Both the position numbers and the translations under genes were made by a program. A DNA stretch of 64,000 nt from positions 890,552 through 954,551 of the forward strand of contig NMRA01000039.1 of the NCBI GenBank assembly GCA_002633005.1, in the 5' to 3' direction. Below, piece by piece: positions 12,601-27,600 of this stretch. The first letter of the stretch is position 1, and the number at the start of each line of letters is the position of its first letter. Below the pieces are notes generated by a model, which saw only the letters and a program-made list of their open reading frames with translations, was not told the origin of the DNA and made no database searches. The stretch is from Phoronis australis. Taxonomy: Eukaryota > Phoronida > Phoronidae.

Positions 12601-15600
12601 TCAAGGGAGTCTAAGAAAGATGCTGCCACAGTGTATCAAGAGTGGGCTGAAGGGAAAGGGGTAAATATTCATATTTTGAAAATTCACATTATTTGATAAA
12701 CAATACATGGATTACCAAAACTAATTGCATTAAAAAGACTGACATTTCCATCATAATGATAAGCAATACATGGATTACCAAAACTAATTGCATTAAAGAG
12801 ACTGACATTTTCATCATATTGTAAGTGGAATTCATTGTCATTGTAATTTTTTGCCATAACCAAGAAATACTCTCCACTTTATTGCACACTCACCTCATTT
12901 TGCACACCAAAATTATTTAGGAAAATAACATTTTATCAACATGTACTCTGTCGCCACTCAGTTTCGGCCTGTTCTCTCCAACAACAAAAAGCACTTATTC
13001 TGCCACATTGTATTAGAGTGTATCACATTGTATCAGAGTGTATCACATTGTATCAGAGTGTATCACATTGTTTTATCAATGAGTCACAAGTCATGTTGTC
13101 TGAGAACTTTCACTGGCAAGTTTGAAATGTCCTGTCATCAATTTTTTGTTTTGAAAATTTACGTTTCCGTGGTGATTCTAGCCCTACGTTGTTTTGATTA
13201 CAGGCTAAAGCCAAAGAAATGCTCAACTCTGTAAATAAGTCCGAGTTATCTGAGGTAAGGTAATGCATTTCCTGATTGTTTTGCGATTGGTCGGGCAATG
13301 TGAGTGTAAAATTTATTTGTGTTTATCTAAAAGCAATGTTTTCACCAGCTGTCATTCCCAGGGCTCTTTGAAAAGCTTTGTCTGGGCTTGTGATCACCAA
13401 ATTTAATGCGAGACTCGAAAATCTGACCAATCCCATGGCATACTTTGAGTAATTTTTCAAATTTTGTGCAATGTGTATGTTGGTCACAGTGCCTGATGTG
13501 GGACAGCCAATACTCAGCTATTAAACAGAGCTGAAGGTCCACCGGAGGGCTTTTCACCACTTGGTGAAATGGATGTGCCACTGATGGTTAGCTGTGTCAG
13601 ACTCATGGAAAGTAGCCAATCAAGTCCAACAGAGTTTATCCAATTTCTTTCTTCGTGGCCGTCAGCAATGCAACTCTTAACAAAAAAATTTATTTAGCGT
13701 GAGATTGATGAAACAGTTGTGGCATTCACTTGATTATCACATAAGCAGCTCCCTCTGGGTATGTATGGGAAAAGTATTACCATTCATGAACCGTTATTAG
13801 GCTCACATGGTCCGGTTACTAACCCTGGCTTCTATAGCATGAGTAAATGACTGTCCAGTTCCCAGTTATTGGAGGGCTGTAGTCCATGTCAAGTTTTTTT
13901 CCTGGTAGTAGTCACTCACAGGGGTTCCATATTTTGAGTATCACTTTGATTCCCGTTATTCAGTAGAGGAAAGGGGCTCTCAAAATAAGAGACCCGTGTA
14001 CGTGACTGTTTCTTTCCAGTCATAACTGGTATTCATCCTCATGGCTGAGTCCACTGAAGCATCACTGTAAAGTGAAGGATACGGCTACATGGCCACAACA
14101 TTAAAGCGATACTAAACCCACTTTTGGCCTAAATAAGATACCAAAAATGACTCTTCTGTTCATTTCTCTGAAACAAACTACTTCTCTGTAATTCTCAACA
14201 ACCTTCAGAGTTGGGAGAAAAATTTGAAATCTCTTTTCAAAGTCTGCTAAACAGGCCAGCGACCTACACTTTTTGCAAATTACCGGGCAACTGCTGGAAA
14301 AGACCACCCACCAAGGACCATAAGGTCCAATTTGCGAGATAAGGAGTGTGAGTTTTTAGTTCATTCCTGCTTTTATCTTTTAAGATTGACGCCAATGAGA
14401 CATTAGCAGGCGACAAAACAAGGATTAGTTGAAATCGTCAAAACAGGGTTTAGTACCCTTTTAAGTCGGGCATTGAGCCCACAACCTTTTGGTTAGTAGT
14501 CTTCCACATTCACTTCTGAACCACATAACCACTGCATAGATGGCCAGCATTTGGCTAATTGCCATAGAATTAGAGTGGCGGTGTGGTATTTTGTGGTGTG
14601 GTTATTGTCGCTACATGTAGCTTGATCAGTTGATAAAAATATTCTCTTTTAGTTCTAATTAATGCCTTTCATTTCAGCTCAAATCTATGAAACGTCCACC
14701 ATTAGCAGTACAGGCGTCTCTTTCTTCAATGTTGATTCTATTGAATGTAATGCCCACTAAGACGGGTGATATAGAGGTACGGCGCCATTTCATTTTTCTG
14801 AAATAATTGCATTAATCGCAATTATACTTGGACTTTTTAAAATAAGTGACAAATGAATTTTCCTGATGTGTGTTTACTAGGTAGTCCTATGTTCCTTTGT
14901 CTATTCGATTTTCCAAAGCATTTTTGCCAAATGTAACTTCGCTATTTGTGATGCACATGGTTAGGGTGTTTCAACACTTGGTATCTTTCTTGTTGCTTTT
15001 GTAGACATTTGTGCAAAACTGTTGGGCACCGGTGAAGAAGCAGCTCTCTGACTCATCCCTCTTGTCTAAGTTGGACAGATTTGATCCAGTGAGTTGGTTG
15101 TGATTACGAGCATTTGGCTTGTTAATGTTCCGGATCTTTGGAATGATGCCAGCATAATGTTAACATTCGGCTTACTCCGTGCAGTCATAAAATCTCAGAA
15201 ATGGCTTATTGGATTTATTTATGAAACTTTCTTATTCTGTGAGTTGTTTGATTTCAAGCAGCCCACTTCTTCATTGTTACTTGAAATATTTTCAATAATG
15301 TCAAATGTGTGACATGGGTTGAAATTTTTGAATTTTTGACTTTTAGTCTCCAAGTTCTGTTTTGCATTTTGAAAACATTTTTGTCATAAGTTGGTCACTG
15401 GAAATGTTGCATTAAGTCAGTGTAATTTGCTTTAAATTTATCCTTTTTTGTAAGAGATCAAGTGCCCTCCGGTGCAGTTTTCACTATTTCGTAAGAAACC
15501 ATTCACTACCATATCGCCATTTTCACAAGTATACTCTTCCTGAAACGGAACAAAAATGTTAGGGTGTACACTGATGTTACAAAACTTAAAATTTACTTTC

Positions 15601-18600
15601 AAAGTTAACAATTCTCCATGTATTTCATCTTATGGAATGATGAGATAGACTTCCTTTGATGAAAAAATTATAAAAGATGTTAAATTTCTAATCTTCATGT
15701 TTCTTCTTTTGGTATCATCATTTTTATGATGTTAAAATTTCACGCCAGTGGCAAGTCTTGACCTTTTCCTGCCCTCAAGAGTTTTGTACTCTTGAGAGGG
15801 GGGATGTCGACACTGTCATAAACTATCCATGTCCTCGTTTTTGTTTTCCAGCAATTCATTACAGACAAAGCACTCGTTCATTTGGATGAAATATTCAAAA
15901 CTTTCCAAGATGTCATGAATGAGGATCTGGTATGTTGCAGCACCAGTTTAAGGTCAAGGTCATAATCAACATGACTCTCACACAGCACTTCAGTGTTCTG
16001 TAGCCTGTGTTGGTTCACAAGGAAGACATGTGTGCAAATCAACACTATAAATCTCACCAATGTAGTACACAATATGGCGGACAAGTGAATTTTGTTTTTT
16101 CATTTTTTCAGAAGAGATAACTTGCAGCAAATAAATGCTATTTCATTTTTAGAGACCTTTACCATTGCCATCAACAGAAAATGGTTGGAGAAATTTTGGG
16201 CATTCGTAAAAATGTTAGAAGTCTTTGGAAAATTATAAAAGATCAATTTTTGCAATAATTTTTTTTTCAAAATTAGTGAGATTATGCTTTAATTGTTTTT
16301 TCTGTAGCTGCAAAGTCATATGAGGTTGATTTGCCAGACAGTGAGAATTCCTGACCTAAATTTCGTAATTCTGATTTTGATGGAAAAGGTGCACTTGATT
16401 CATTGTCACATCCATTGTTAGGATTTTTCCTTGTTTGGTCCCAGCATGGCGACAATGGAAAAGCAATCGTACTTTCATCGGAGGTATTTTCACATTTGCA
16501 ATCTCCTTTGTTGTACCATTGACCAAGGTTTTGGATGGAAAATCGTACATCTGTGTCTTCATATCATAAACTTACGATGAGGCGGTGAAGGATTTTTTCC
16601 GTGACCAGTGAAATGGCATTTTTGTCATGTGTTAATGTGAAATTGGCATTGTCATATCTGTGCATTGTGATTTGAAGACCAGTTTGAGCATGATTTTGTA
16701 TTTTTTAATACGTTAGGAACCATAAAATTAGTCCGAATCTGTAGGGGTGAATGCAACTTGAGATTGGGGCGACTGGATGGTGGGAGAACTGTTGGCAAAA
16801 GGGGGGAAAATTTTTGTGGAGATTTGATGGCAACTAGGGAAGGAAATGAAAATTTCATGATCCATGCAAAAATGGTGTTGTGATTGGTTATTTTACGTGT
16901 GAACCCCCTTCACCCCACTTTAAGGTAGTTGCAAGATGGAGATGTAATGTTGAAGTGTTTATACAACTGTCACCTGTCTATAGTAGGATAACTGTAGGAG
17001 TTTTCTAAGCTTTCTGAAACCATGTCACATGACTTAGTTTTCCCACACTGTTACAAGTCTTTGCATGATGTTCCTTCTATGTTGATCTGTTGTACAACTG
17101 TTGTATGGTATTCAATGATTTGAACTTGTTCAAAACTTTACAAGCCTCAAATACTGTATTTAGCGATGTACAGAAACTGAAATGTGTAAACTAGATTAGT
17201 GTAATTTTTGTCCTATGCGTTTTGTGCATCATATATGGCGGGTTTTACTAGTTTGTTTATCACAGTGCTTTCTTATAGTACTTCTGTCTGTGTTACCTTT
17301 CTGATTTGTTTTTCAGCAAATGAAGGTAAGTTCCTTCTCACGAAAAATCTTCGTCTGGGTTGATGCGATGCGCAGTTACGCCAAGATTACGAGAGACATT
17401 AACGAAAGTAGAAGAACTTACCCGGCTCAAAAAGTAAGTATTTTCATTACAATTTAATGTTTATCTTTAAAACTCAGTTCATTGATTGGACTAGATTCAA
17501 TCATGTCTCATAGATACTATGAACTCTCACCAGTTTCAGACAATAATTGCTTCAGTAAAAATTGTTCAGTTTGGAACAGTAGAAAATTAGTTATTTTGCT
17601 GGGGCCAGAGATTGTACCAAACTTCAGCAATAGGCAGTGTTGGCTGTCCTAAATTTATGAGTTACGATCAACAAAGAACCATTCGTGACGATGTTACATG
17701 CTATTAAGATGCATGGAAAGGTGTTGGCAACTGCTTTCATTGGTTTTATGAATTGCCGAGTCTATTTTCAGACTCTGTCGATACAAAACATGATACAAAC
17801 ACAGTGGCAAAATACGACACAGAAAATTTGAAATGCTTTCCTGTGCTTACTTTAGAACTGAATGCAACATTTTTAAGTGTCTACAACACTTGGTGATCGA
17901 CACAAGTCATCAGGAGTCACTGGAGCTTGAAAAAGTTGGAAATGGCTAAGTCAAGGAAAGAAAACAAATTATCCTTATCATATTTTGAACAAAAAATGCT
18001 TTGTTGCCTATTATTTGTCTGCCATAGTTTTCAAACATTCGAATACATGTTTTAGGGTGTGAATGTGTTACTCAGGAAAATCAACGGCATTAACTCGTCA
18101 ACAATTGGTATCAACTTCAAACAAGGCCACACCTACTCGCCAGTCTTTCAGGAGTTTTACAACACGTTTCCTCGCAATCTCAAGATATGCCGCTTGCTGG
18201 ATTTCATCGACTCACTTCCTAAGAAGTTTTACGGGTCCAACACGGTCGATTATGAGAACGCTCTGAAGAAACTCCATGTGATGGTATTGAAATTATTAAT
18301 ATGCAGTTATTGTTATGATTGTCACTAATTGTATTGCTTTTTTTGCCTTGACTGTCACATCCATGGTGTTGTTTTAGTTTGAAAACCATTTGAATGTTCC
18401 ATGAAGTTCAGCTGCTTTCACACTTGTTTAGGTTTTCAAAAAATTACATCAAAACTAGGTCACTTACCTCTACAAAATTACTCTTTCAAATTTTCTTAGC
18501 ATGCACCAAGAATCAAACAAATGCTTTGAGTTATCATTATGCCCCATGAGCACTTTCAAAATTTGACCGTTTTGGTTCAATCTCTGATTATCTCTATTTT

Positions 18601-21600
18601 ATGTGAATGTTGAAACCAATGCTACTATGGCATGGAAATTTGAGGTGCAGTTTTATAAGCCTAATTAGCATATTTTGTGTTTCACGTTTTTAGCAGTCAG
18701 TGGGAAGTAAGTTCAGTTTTAAATTCCAATTGTCATTCGTGACATTAAACAATTTAAGGGTGATCAAATGAAAACTCCTGAGGCCTGGTTTTGCTCAGTA
18801 GCTGAGCGAGTGAAGGCAAATTTCATTGTTTAATAGATGTGTCGTGGTGCAAGATTGATTGAAGTTACAGCCTAGCAATCAAAAGTGGTTTTATTAAATA
18901 AATACATCACAGGGATATGAAGGTAGTACCTGTCATGTCACCTCGATTGGTAAAAATAAATTTTGATTAAGAATGATCTTGACATTGCTGTTCTTGCATT
19001 ATTCCAAAATTATTACATTCAGCGACAAAAATGCAGTTTTGTTGGCAGGGACATACTTACTCTAGTGGTGCCATTTTGTGCTGGCCGCGTTTTTTCTTTC
19101 TTTTTTGTTGTGTGTGCATCCCCTGTAGACCCACGACTGACATCGGTCTCAGACAGGCAACACAGTCATGTTTCAAACAATGTAATTAGTTAAAATAGGT
19201 TTGTCAAACTGTTACCTAATATTTGGTGAACAAACTACCTATCAGACCTGCTATCCTAGATCCAACCCTAGCTATATCAGACCTGCTATCCTAGATCCAA
19301 TTTTAACCCAAGCCACTGATCTCAGTAGAGCTGGTAAGTTAGTTCTAGTTCATCGTCTAAGTTAGAAATAATCTTAAATCAGGACTCTGAACTCATCTGC
19401 AGGGACGCTGTCTGTTTTTCCCGCAAGTTATCGGCAAGCCTGTCGTTGGGGATGTTCAGCACTTCATGGACCTCATAGCCTGCCTCTCATCCCTGCCAAA
19501 GTCTTACGATAACAACCGACGATTGACCTCACTTGCTCCCTCTGTTGCTTTGCTCACAGAACACTCCTTAAAACAGTTGTGGGAACAGAACGTCAGTTCT
19601 GACCAGGTATCGTAGTTTTTATCTTCATCTCATCATGTAAAGAAGTGGAGTTACATTTCCTTGAATACTTCATCTGGTTAAAGTAAAGATAAAAACGTTT
19701 AAAGCACTTTTTGTAAGAGTCTAATGGATATATGGTGAGAAAAAATGACCATTTCGGAATAAGTTTCTGTATGTGATTGAGGCATTATGGTATGAAATGA
19801 CTGGTACTCCATGTGTTCTGTTGTATAATTGATGCGTGACAAGTTGCATTGAGTGCCTGATGGATTGTCTCAATTGCCATCTGTTAATAGCGGTTTGTCA
19901 ACAACGTGTTGCAAACAGTGTTTGCGACACAACACGTTGGGGCACCTGATGCATTATGCAACAGTTCAACAAGTCGTGCAAAAAAAATCGATGTTCTTAT
20001 TGAAGCTAGGTGTTTTTCCATTTACGTTTTACAAAATCATTCGAGGGACCAATTTAAAGTCTCCTTTGCATTAGGCATTGATTACTTCTTCCAAGATTTG
20101 CTGAAAAGCTGGTTGGGATTGGTACCTCTTGGATAATTTTCAAATGACAGACACGATCATGAAAAATGAAGTGCTTGTGTACAAATGCAGACTAATGCAT
20201 TACTCATTAAATGCTAAAATTTGTTTCCCAACTGGTAACTGAAGAGCCTTTTGCATTACGGATTTAGAACGGTGGACTAACATTCTTTCTCGACCACAAT
20301 CATTTTAGACCCAATGCAAAAGGTGATTTGGAACGGTCTAAATTTAGTACGGTACTAAAGTTAGTACACTTGCAAAGACCCAAGTAACGAGCGTACCAAA
20401 GCTGGTTCAATTGCATAAAAGCTCAATGCGAAAGGTTTGGTCTGGACTATTTTGCTCGACCATCCTAAATTATCTCCCCACTTCACATGATTTTGGAGTT
20501 TTCCAGGCATTTTGCACACTCTTAATGTTGTTGCCATTTCTGTTCACTCACTGTTCACTGTACAATTAAAGTTAAACATGTCTCAAAATAAGAATAGAAA
20601 TTGGAATTGGTTGTCGGATCCGTTTTGTGGTACAGCGTAGTGACATCTCGAGTATGAAGAAGCTTTAAAGATAAGATGGCGGAATGTTAGTCCGGTCTAC
20701 TGAGAATGGTTCCAATTTGGTATGGTGGGTTGTCACGCTGGTCTAAAATATGTTCTGACCACAAACTAATCTGGACTTACTCTAATGCAAAGGAAGCATT
20801 ACTGATCCATTCCCATTGACATCTGAATAGAACTAAGCATTACTGATCCATTCCCATTGAGATCTGAATAGAACTAAGCATTACTGATCCATTCCCATTG
20901 ACATCTGAATAGAACTAACCACAAGTTAAGGCATTGTTTACTTTTATCAACAGCTTCTGATTGGAGACTGGGGAACAGAGATGACTGTTAATGATAGCAC
21001 TGTGTACACTCATTACACTGTAGGCTGACCTGGCCTGTTACTAGTTACTAGGAATACCCTTAAAGAATTTGAAGATATTCGAATGTTCACAGTGCCTGCT
21101 GCTGACACTGCCATCATATTGCCTCGTTTCAGTTCGCTCTCGTGCTGGAGGTCATGCGTCATTTCGGCATCTTGTTAGAAGTGCCGTACGTTCGCCGCCA
21201 ACTGACCGACCCACCGTATTATCTGGTACCAGCCTGTACTCTGTCTGAGAAGTGGTTTTTCCACGCCAAGAAAGAGTCGGAGTATCACACGATGCTAATG
21301 GTTTGTATGATAACCACTCGACGAGGCAGTGTGGCCTGGTTGATAAGTGCCCGCTTTCTTTACTCGAGGTCGTGGGTTCAAGTCCCACCAGGTCACACTG
21401 CTAAACCCTTGAGCCAGGTTTCTAGCTCCTCAGCTCAGTTTTAACCATATATTAATAAAGCATAAAAATATTTCCAGGTGATCAGTGCAATGGGTCCACA
21501 TGCGAGGCCTGCGCACGTCTGGTACAACGTGTATCAGACCGCCTGCAATTATTTTTTTTTATATAATAACCACTCATTAAGGTTATGTTGGGCCTTATCA

Positions 21601-24600
21601 ACAAGTTTGTACATTTAGACAAATATCTACTCAACTACAGAATTTAACTCAACAGGTGTATAATATACTTTTGAAAGTAGAAATTCCGTAGAATTTGATT
21701 TTTGACTTTATATCAATCCGTCACTAATTAGGTCACTTGACCTTGCTTTTTCGGGAAATTTAGCAAACATGTAAAGAACATTGGTTCCATAGCAAAACAA
21801 CAGGATCAATAACATGACCAAATTTTGTATGATATAAATGATCAAGATAAAATCTCAAAAGTGCTGTACAGTTTCCGAAATTATCATTTCGTTTTTGTTG
21901 TGTGCAACATAAAATTTTTCCTATTTTTTGATAACCCCAAATGCAACAGTGTATAAAGCATAGTTTCGGAGTTTCCTGTGAAGCAGGATGTGGTGCCCTT
22001 TTGGAGGGTCAGCTATCATAAAACACTTTATACAAGGATTATTTTATTTTGTAGAAATTATTTCTGTGTGAAATGACAAAAGATGTTTAAAACCTTTGTC
22101 ACTGTGCTTACCTTCATCAAATTCTGCCGTTCTAGACGCAAATGTACTGGCCGAAATTTCACTTGAGTCCTACCAAAGAAACCGACGTGGAAGTGAACTA
22201 TGATTTCAAGTTTACGATGTGTTACCCGTCCAATTTGACGGCACGGCTTCTCAGGGAAATCGTCAAGCTAGGTGGCGTTACTCTGCTCTGGTCCAAAGGG
22301 TGTCTCGTCACAAAGGGAGCGGTGGAAATATTTATATTCAACAACATGCATGGAGGTCAGCCATTTTGTTTCATTTCAAGGTCTTTAACAAGTAATATTT
22401 CCTTGCAGTATTTCAAGAATACATTTCACAAGTTAACTTGTGCGTTCACAGAGATCAACTGCAACCAGTTTGACCAAAAAGAATGTCTCGTCACAAGATA
22501 CATGTTAATTACTTTCTTTGATTGGCTATCGTACATCGGTCAGAGCATAATTCTGAAGATAAATCATTGGTTGGTTTATCAGTACATTACGGACGGAAAG
22601 CGAGACATCATCACACTGGTGCTAATCTTGAATCTTAGTCTTGCCGCACTTCTTATAATCTTTAGGGGAAATTACATTGGATCAAAAACGTAACTGGAAA
22701 ACCCACCAGGTATTGGTTTATATGCTAATCCGTATTGGTCTTCTGATGCTGTGGCATGAAACTTGGTTTAAAAGTTATTTTAATTTGTTGAATTTGAAGT
22801 AGTTTCTAGGAATGTGACGTAATCACTTTCCTTCGCTACATTGGATCAAAAACGTAACTGGAAAACCCACCAAGTATTGGTTTATATGCTAATCCGTATT
22901 GGTCTTCTGATGCTGTGGCATGAAACTTGGTTTAAAAGTTATTTTAATTTGTTGAATTTGAAGTAGTTTCTAGGAATGTGACGTAATCACTTTCCTTCGC
23001 TGTGATGTTAGAGGTCCTCGATTATTTCTGAGAACCAAAAAGCTGTTAATTAAATGTAAGTGTTGGTTTTTAGACTTTTGTGAAAAGTGAAGTTTATATA
23101 CTGTACAAGCCAAAAGTATTCACACAAAATGACTGGTAATTCCCCGTCATGACAACTGGACAGAAGCCGAATTTGTAAGAGTAGTCTCCCCTGATGTGAC
23201 AGAGAATGACTAGGAATTGACAGGACAGTTAGTAAAGTGGCTAAGCCATGCTGTAATTAGAATTGTGCCGCCGTAATAGTTATTACCGGTGATTTTTGCT
23301 GTTAACAGAATTTGCTCTCACAATGGGGAATGGTATTACGGTATGTCTGATAACTTTTGTCTCATGTAGCAGTAACAGGGAAGCAGCCATAAGAATACAT
23401 CACGGTAATTCTTCATTTATTTAGAACACAACATGGTCGACAAGTGATGTTCTGTTTCGTTAAATTTTTCCTCAAAAGTGAAGATTAAAATCATTTAAGT
23501 CCATCACAATCATGGTTTGCAGTTTGTAGATGTCATAAAACAACATTTGCTTAAGATCCCATTATTTGCAAAAAGTTAATCAGCCATTGAAAAATTGAAA
23601 AGTGGCCATTTTTACAATTTTTTTGTGTGAAATAAGTAGAGAATTACCCCATACTTCTAATCTTTAATTCATTTATTAATAAAAGCTGTCAATACAAAAT
23701 TTTAGCTCACATAGTTTCGAGCAATCATTCAAACAATGGTTTGGTTGCAAACAATTTAGTTTCATGCGTGATTACAGCTGACTGTGTTAATTTGTTCACA
23801 GTAATGTGTTGTATCTGTGTTGACACGATTAGCTTGACAGTTCATTCTCAATTCTTCAGGGACCATTTACCTCAAAGTCCGTCTAATCTTGCTACATTTG
23901 TCACTTGTGGTCAGAGAAGTGACCGAAACATTGTCCTGTAGTTTCTCATGCTACTTTTTTGTTCTGTCTTGCAGTATATGAATATGATGTGGCCAACGGA
24001 TGGCGTGCGGACTTAGAAATGTTTACGATCTATCTTGTAGTATTGTTTTCGGATACTATCGAGGTGGGAGCCAGAGTAACCAAGGGAACCGCTGAAACGA
24101 TGGCTATAACTCACGAATACCTGTGGAGTGCACTGAATCCCTATCTCCTGTTGATAGAGTACATGGTTGACCAGTATCCATTGTTAGGGGCCAAGGTCAG
24201 TGGTTTGTGTTGTATTGTGGACTCCCCTAAAAATTCTACAGCTTGGGACTGTCTAAAATTTGGGACACTGAAATTCAAGCCATAATTGAATTTTCCTGGT
24301 GTTGAAGATTGAGCAATTTTGGTGTACGTCATGTTTCTCGAATGTTGGACACTGCAATTTGCATCAACAAAATCAGAAATAAAAGTAGCTGCCAATTTAA
24401 AAAACTCTTCTTTCTCGTAATTCTTGAATTTGGAATGGCCAGTATTGCCTAGTTCTAAAATTTGGTACAAACTCTAACCTTGAGCAAAATACTTTATTAA
24501 GTTTTCACTGTCCCAAACTGGAGAATTTGCACCATGCTCCTGTTCAATAATTTTGTATTGCTCAACATCAAATACATTCTGTTGCTGTGGCACTTGAATT

Positions 24601-27600
24601 CGGTGGCTTTTACCCACAATGCTTCACATTTGGCTGGTACTGATACCTTTGAATTCTTGTTTCATACATTTATCATCACTTGAATTAATTCAATGCAAGT
24701 ACAGTTATATACTAAAGACGCATCGTGACATTTTCGATTGGAACAATGTGGGAGGGTAAATACGAGGATTTATTACAAAAAAATTAATGTTTACGAATGA
24801 AGTGTTTTTTCCTCAGCTTGCAAGTGGTGGTGAATTAACGACAGCTTCAGCTTCTAAAAAGTTTCTCCTCTAAACACAGTTTGGCGAATGCCTGCGTATT
24901 TTTGTTGCAGCACCGTATCCCATGTCCAGGCAACTGTTCAGAATCAGTTGCACATACATTTTCTCCCGTTGAACTGGTGCCAGGTCAGTCGTTGAAGTGT
25001 CCTACCTGCAGTGAACCAGTCGAGGAAAGCAAAAGGATGTTGATGTCAGGTGAGCAGAAGTTTTAAAGCCCCATACAGTGCTAACTGAGTCATGTCAAAG
25101 GCACAGATCTCAAACTGCATTTTAACTCTTTATGCACAATAGATATTTGCCTGGCAGAGTATTCGAGGTTTTGTTGAAAATTCACGTCTGACATTTCAAA
25201 CTCAAATGCCAAATCAGAATCGTTTAGTATTTGAGTCCATTTAAACGTCAACAGGTGGCACTGATTTCAAAATGCATTTTATTTCTTTTTACACGACAGA
25301 TATTTGCCTGGCAGAGTTTTCAAGATTTTGGTGAAAATGCAGGTCTGTCATTTCAAACTTGAATGCCAAATCAGAATCATTAAGAGTTTGAGTCCGTTTA
25401 GATGTTAACGGGTTAGTAAACACTATTGGTGTATTTGGCAGTGAATGTGTAAGTCATTGAAAGGGGCGTTTGGCATTGAAAAGGTTCAGTCAAGTTTTGG
25501 GTGATGTTTCAGTTCGTAAAAGTGACCTGCCAACTCCACTCAGTCCACACTGGAGACACAAACTAGTCATTAAAAACCTTTTTAAGAAAGGGATCTCTGC
25601 TAAAATGTAAATTTATTAGAACAAATTAATTCATAGAAATTCGAATAGATGTCAGAGTTGCTGTAATGTGAACTTGTCATGGGAAGACATGATGGGTTAT
25701 TGCCTGGGAAACAGGATTTTGTCCACTTGTTTTTGGCATGTAGTGTTTGTTCTCGATTTTATAGTGCCACTAACAGTACACCCAGATTCATCACTGTGGG
25801 TACAGTTGCTATCATGACGCCTGGGCTTACATGGAATTCATCCTCACAGTGGTCGTCTGTCATGACGAGGACTGTTGGCTTGTGTAACTTGGTCACGAGG
25901 ATAGATTAGTCGGCCAAAATTACCAGTAATGATGGGCCAGGTCATCACCCATCACTTTCATTGCAAGCAGAATTGCCCATCCCAATGGGAAACGATATAT
26001 TTTGTCCACATGCTTTTCACGTGTATTGTCACTAATGATTGAAGAACAAAAAGTCCAACTGACATTGAAGTTTCAGTACATAGACTATACCTGATTCAGT
26101 GTAAAAATCTTTCAATTTGTTCCATCAGGTCGAAAGCGAGTGGCGCACATTCATCAGTGGGTCACAATCGACTGGCAGGTCACGTGCACGATGTGTCAGA
26201 ACTGCGTGAAGCCCCTGCAGGAACTGTGTCCTTACAACCACATTGGAGACGAGCTGAGCTGCCGGTGTGTCAACTTTGGATGGTGTTGTCGTAACTGTGG
26301 CATATGCAGGCGATGTTCGGCACTCCTGTGGGTAAGTCGTGTATCATGCGTCTGTTTCATTAAAACTGATTCAAGAGTAAAATCAGAAATTTTGTCTTTC
26401 GCTCCACAAATGATTGAATCTCACTTGAACAAAAGTACAAAGTCTTTTAGAGTATACACATATTTATTAAGTGTTAGTTTATGAGGTAATCTTTATGAAT
26501 TACTTATAGACTGTGATGTGCACACAATTTCTTGTTGACTAAACCTTTCTTTAGCAGTTGTGAAGTGGGTGTGTATGACCAAATGTTTATCTTAAATCTT
26601 AACAAGTCATTTTTCAGTCCCGAGGGGACAAGTGGCTCCTGACTTAAGTCAGAAATTTTGACTTATGCTCCCATGTGTCAATTACTGATTAAAGTTTTCT
26701 TCATGAATGTGTTACCACATCGCAGTCTAGAAATAATTTCTGAAAATTGTACAAGCATCTCAAGTAGCAATTGTGTATGATATTTTCATGCAACTTGTAC
26801 TTTTGCTAAGGTGAGGTATTTGTTCTTCATAAATTGTGAAGCATGAGACGAAATTTCTGATTTAAGGCTTATGTCACTTTTCATGAAATGGACACCTGGG
26901 GTCGGTGCACTTGTTTGTATCCCAAACTTGGTCATACATCGTCAGCTGCCAATCTGAAGCTGAATTAAAGATACTCTCGTAGCGTCATAAGCTGCGTAGT
27001 GAAAATTACTTGTAGTATTTATTATTTGCCCCTTCAACACAGCATGAAGCCTTTTCAAAATAAAAATAATTTCATTTAGAATTCTTAAATTTAATTTTTG
27101 AATTGTGTATGCAACCAGCACAATTTTAGTGACATCTTTGGGTTGATGATGCTCGTCCCTTGTTCTGAACTGTTAAAAACAAAGGGTGGGGTCTCTTTAA
27201 AATGACATCCATGAATATAACGCGACAATTATTCATATGCTTTCTTAACTTTAGTACTGTTGCATTATGGCCTGAATATACAACTAGTCAGCATAGTGGC
27301 TTAGAATTTTACAAATAGATGATTGTAAATCATGGGTGTTGTTCCACACAATAGGCTTTTTGAAACTGAGATGCAAAATCAGTGAAATAGTTCTTTGTAA
27401 ACCCTGATCTAAGTCATACCACCGGTTTATGGTTCTGACCGATAAGATACTTGTTTTATTACCCCCTATGCGTTCTGAACATCCAAGCCCGGAATTTGGA
27501 TTGAACTACAAGTCTGTAACTTGACGTGACACCTCCTCCGTATTTCAGAAAATGGACAAATTTTTGTATCCTTCCTTCACGTCTGCTAGCTTCACTGCTA

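Noticed and set aside
21329-21398. Functional tRNA gene
   Set aside because: Box A is imperfect, the anticodon arm is poor, and the tRNA-like part is fused to a body repeated at 50.9 kb with TSDs: a SINE.
22356-22693. Extension of exon 17 into the open frame
   Set aside because: A donor (GGAG|GTCAGC) joins in phase to exon 18, which continues the COR; the extension is hydrophobic, unlike COR, and ends next to a duplicated repeat.
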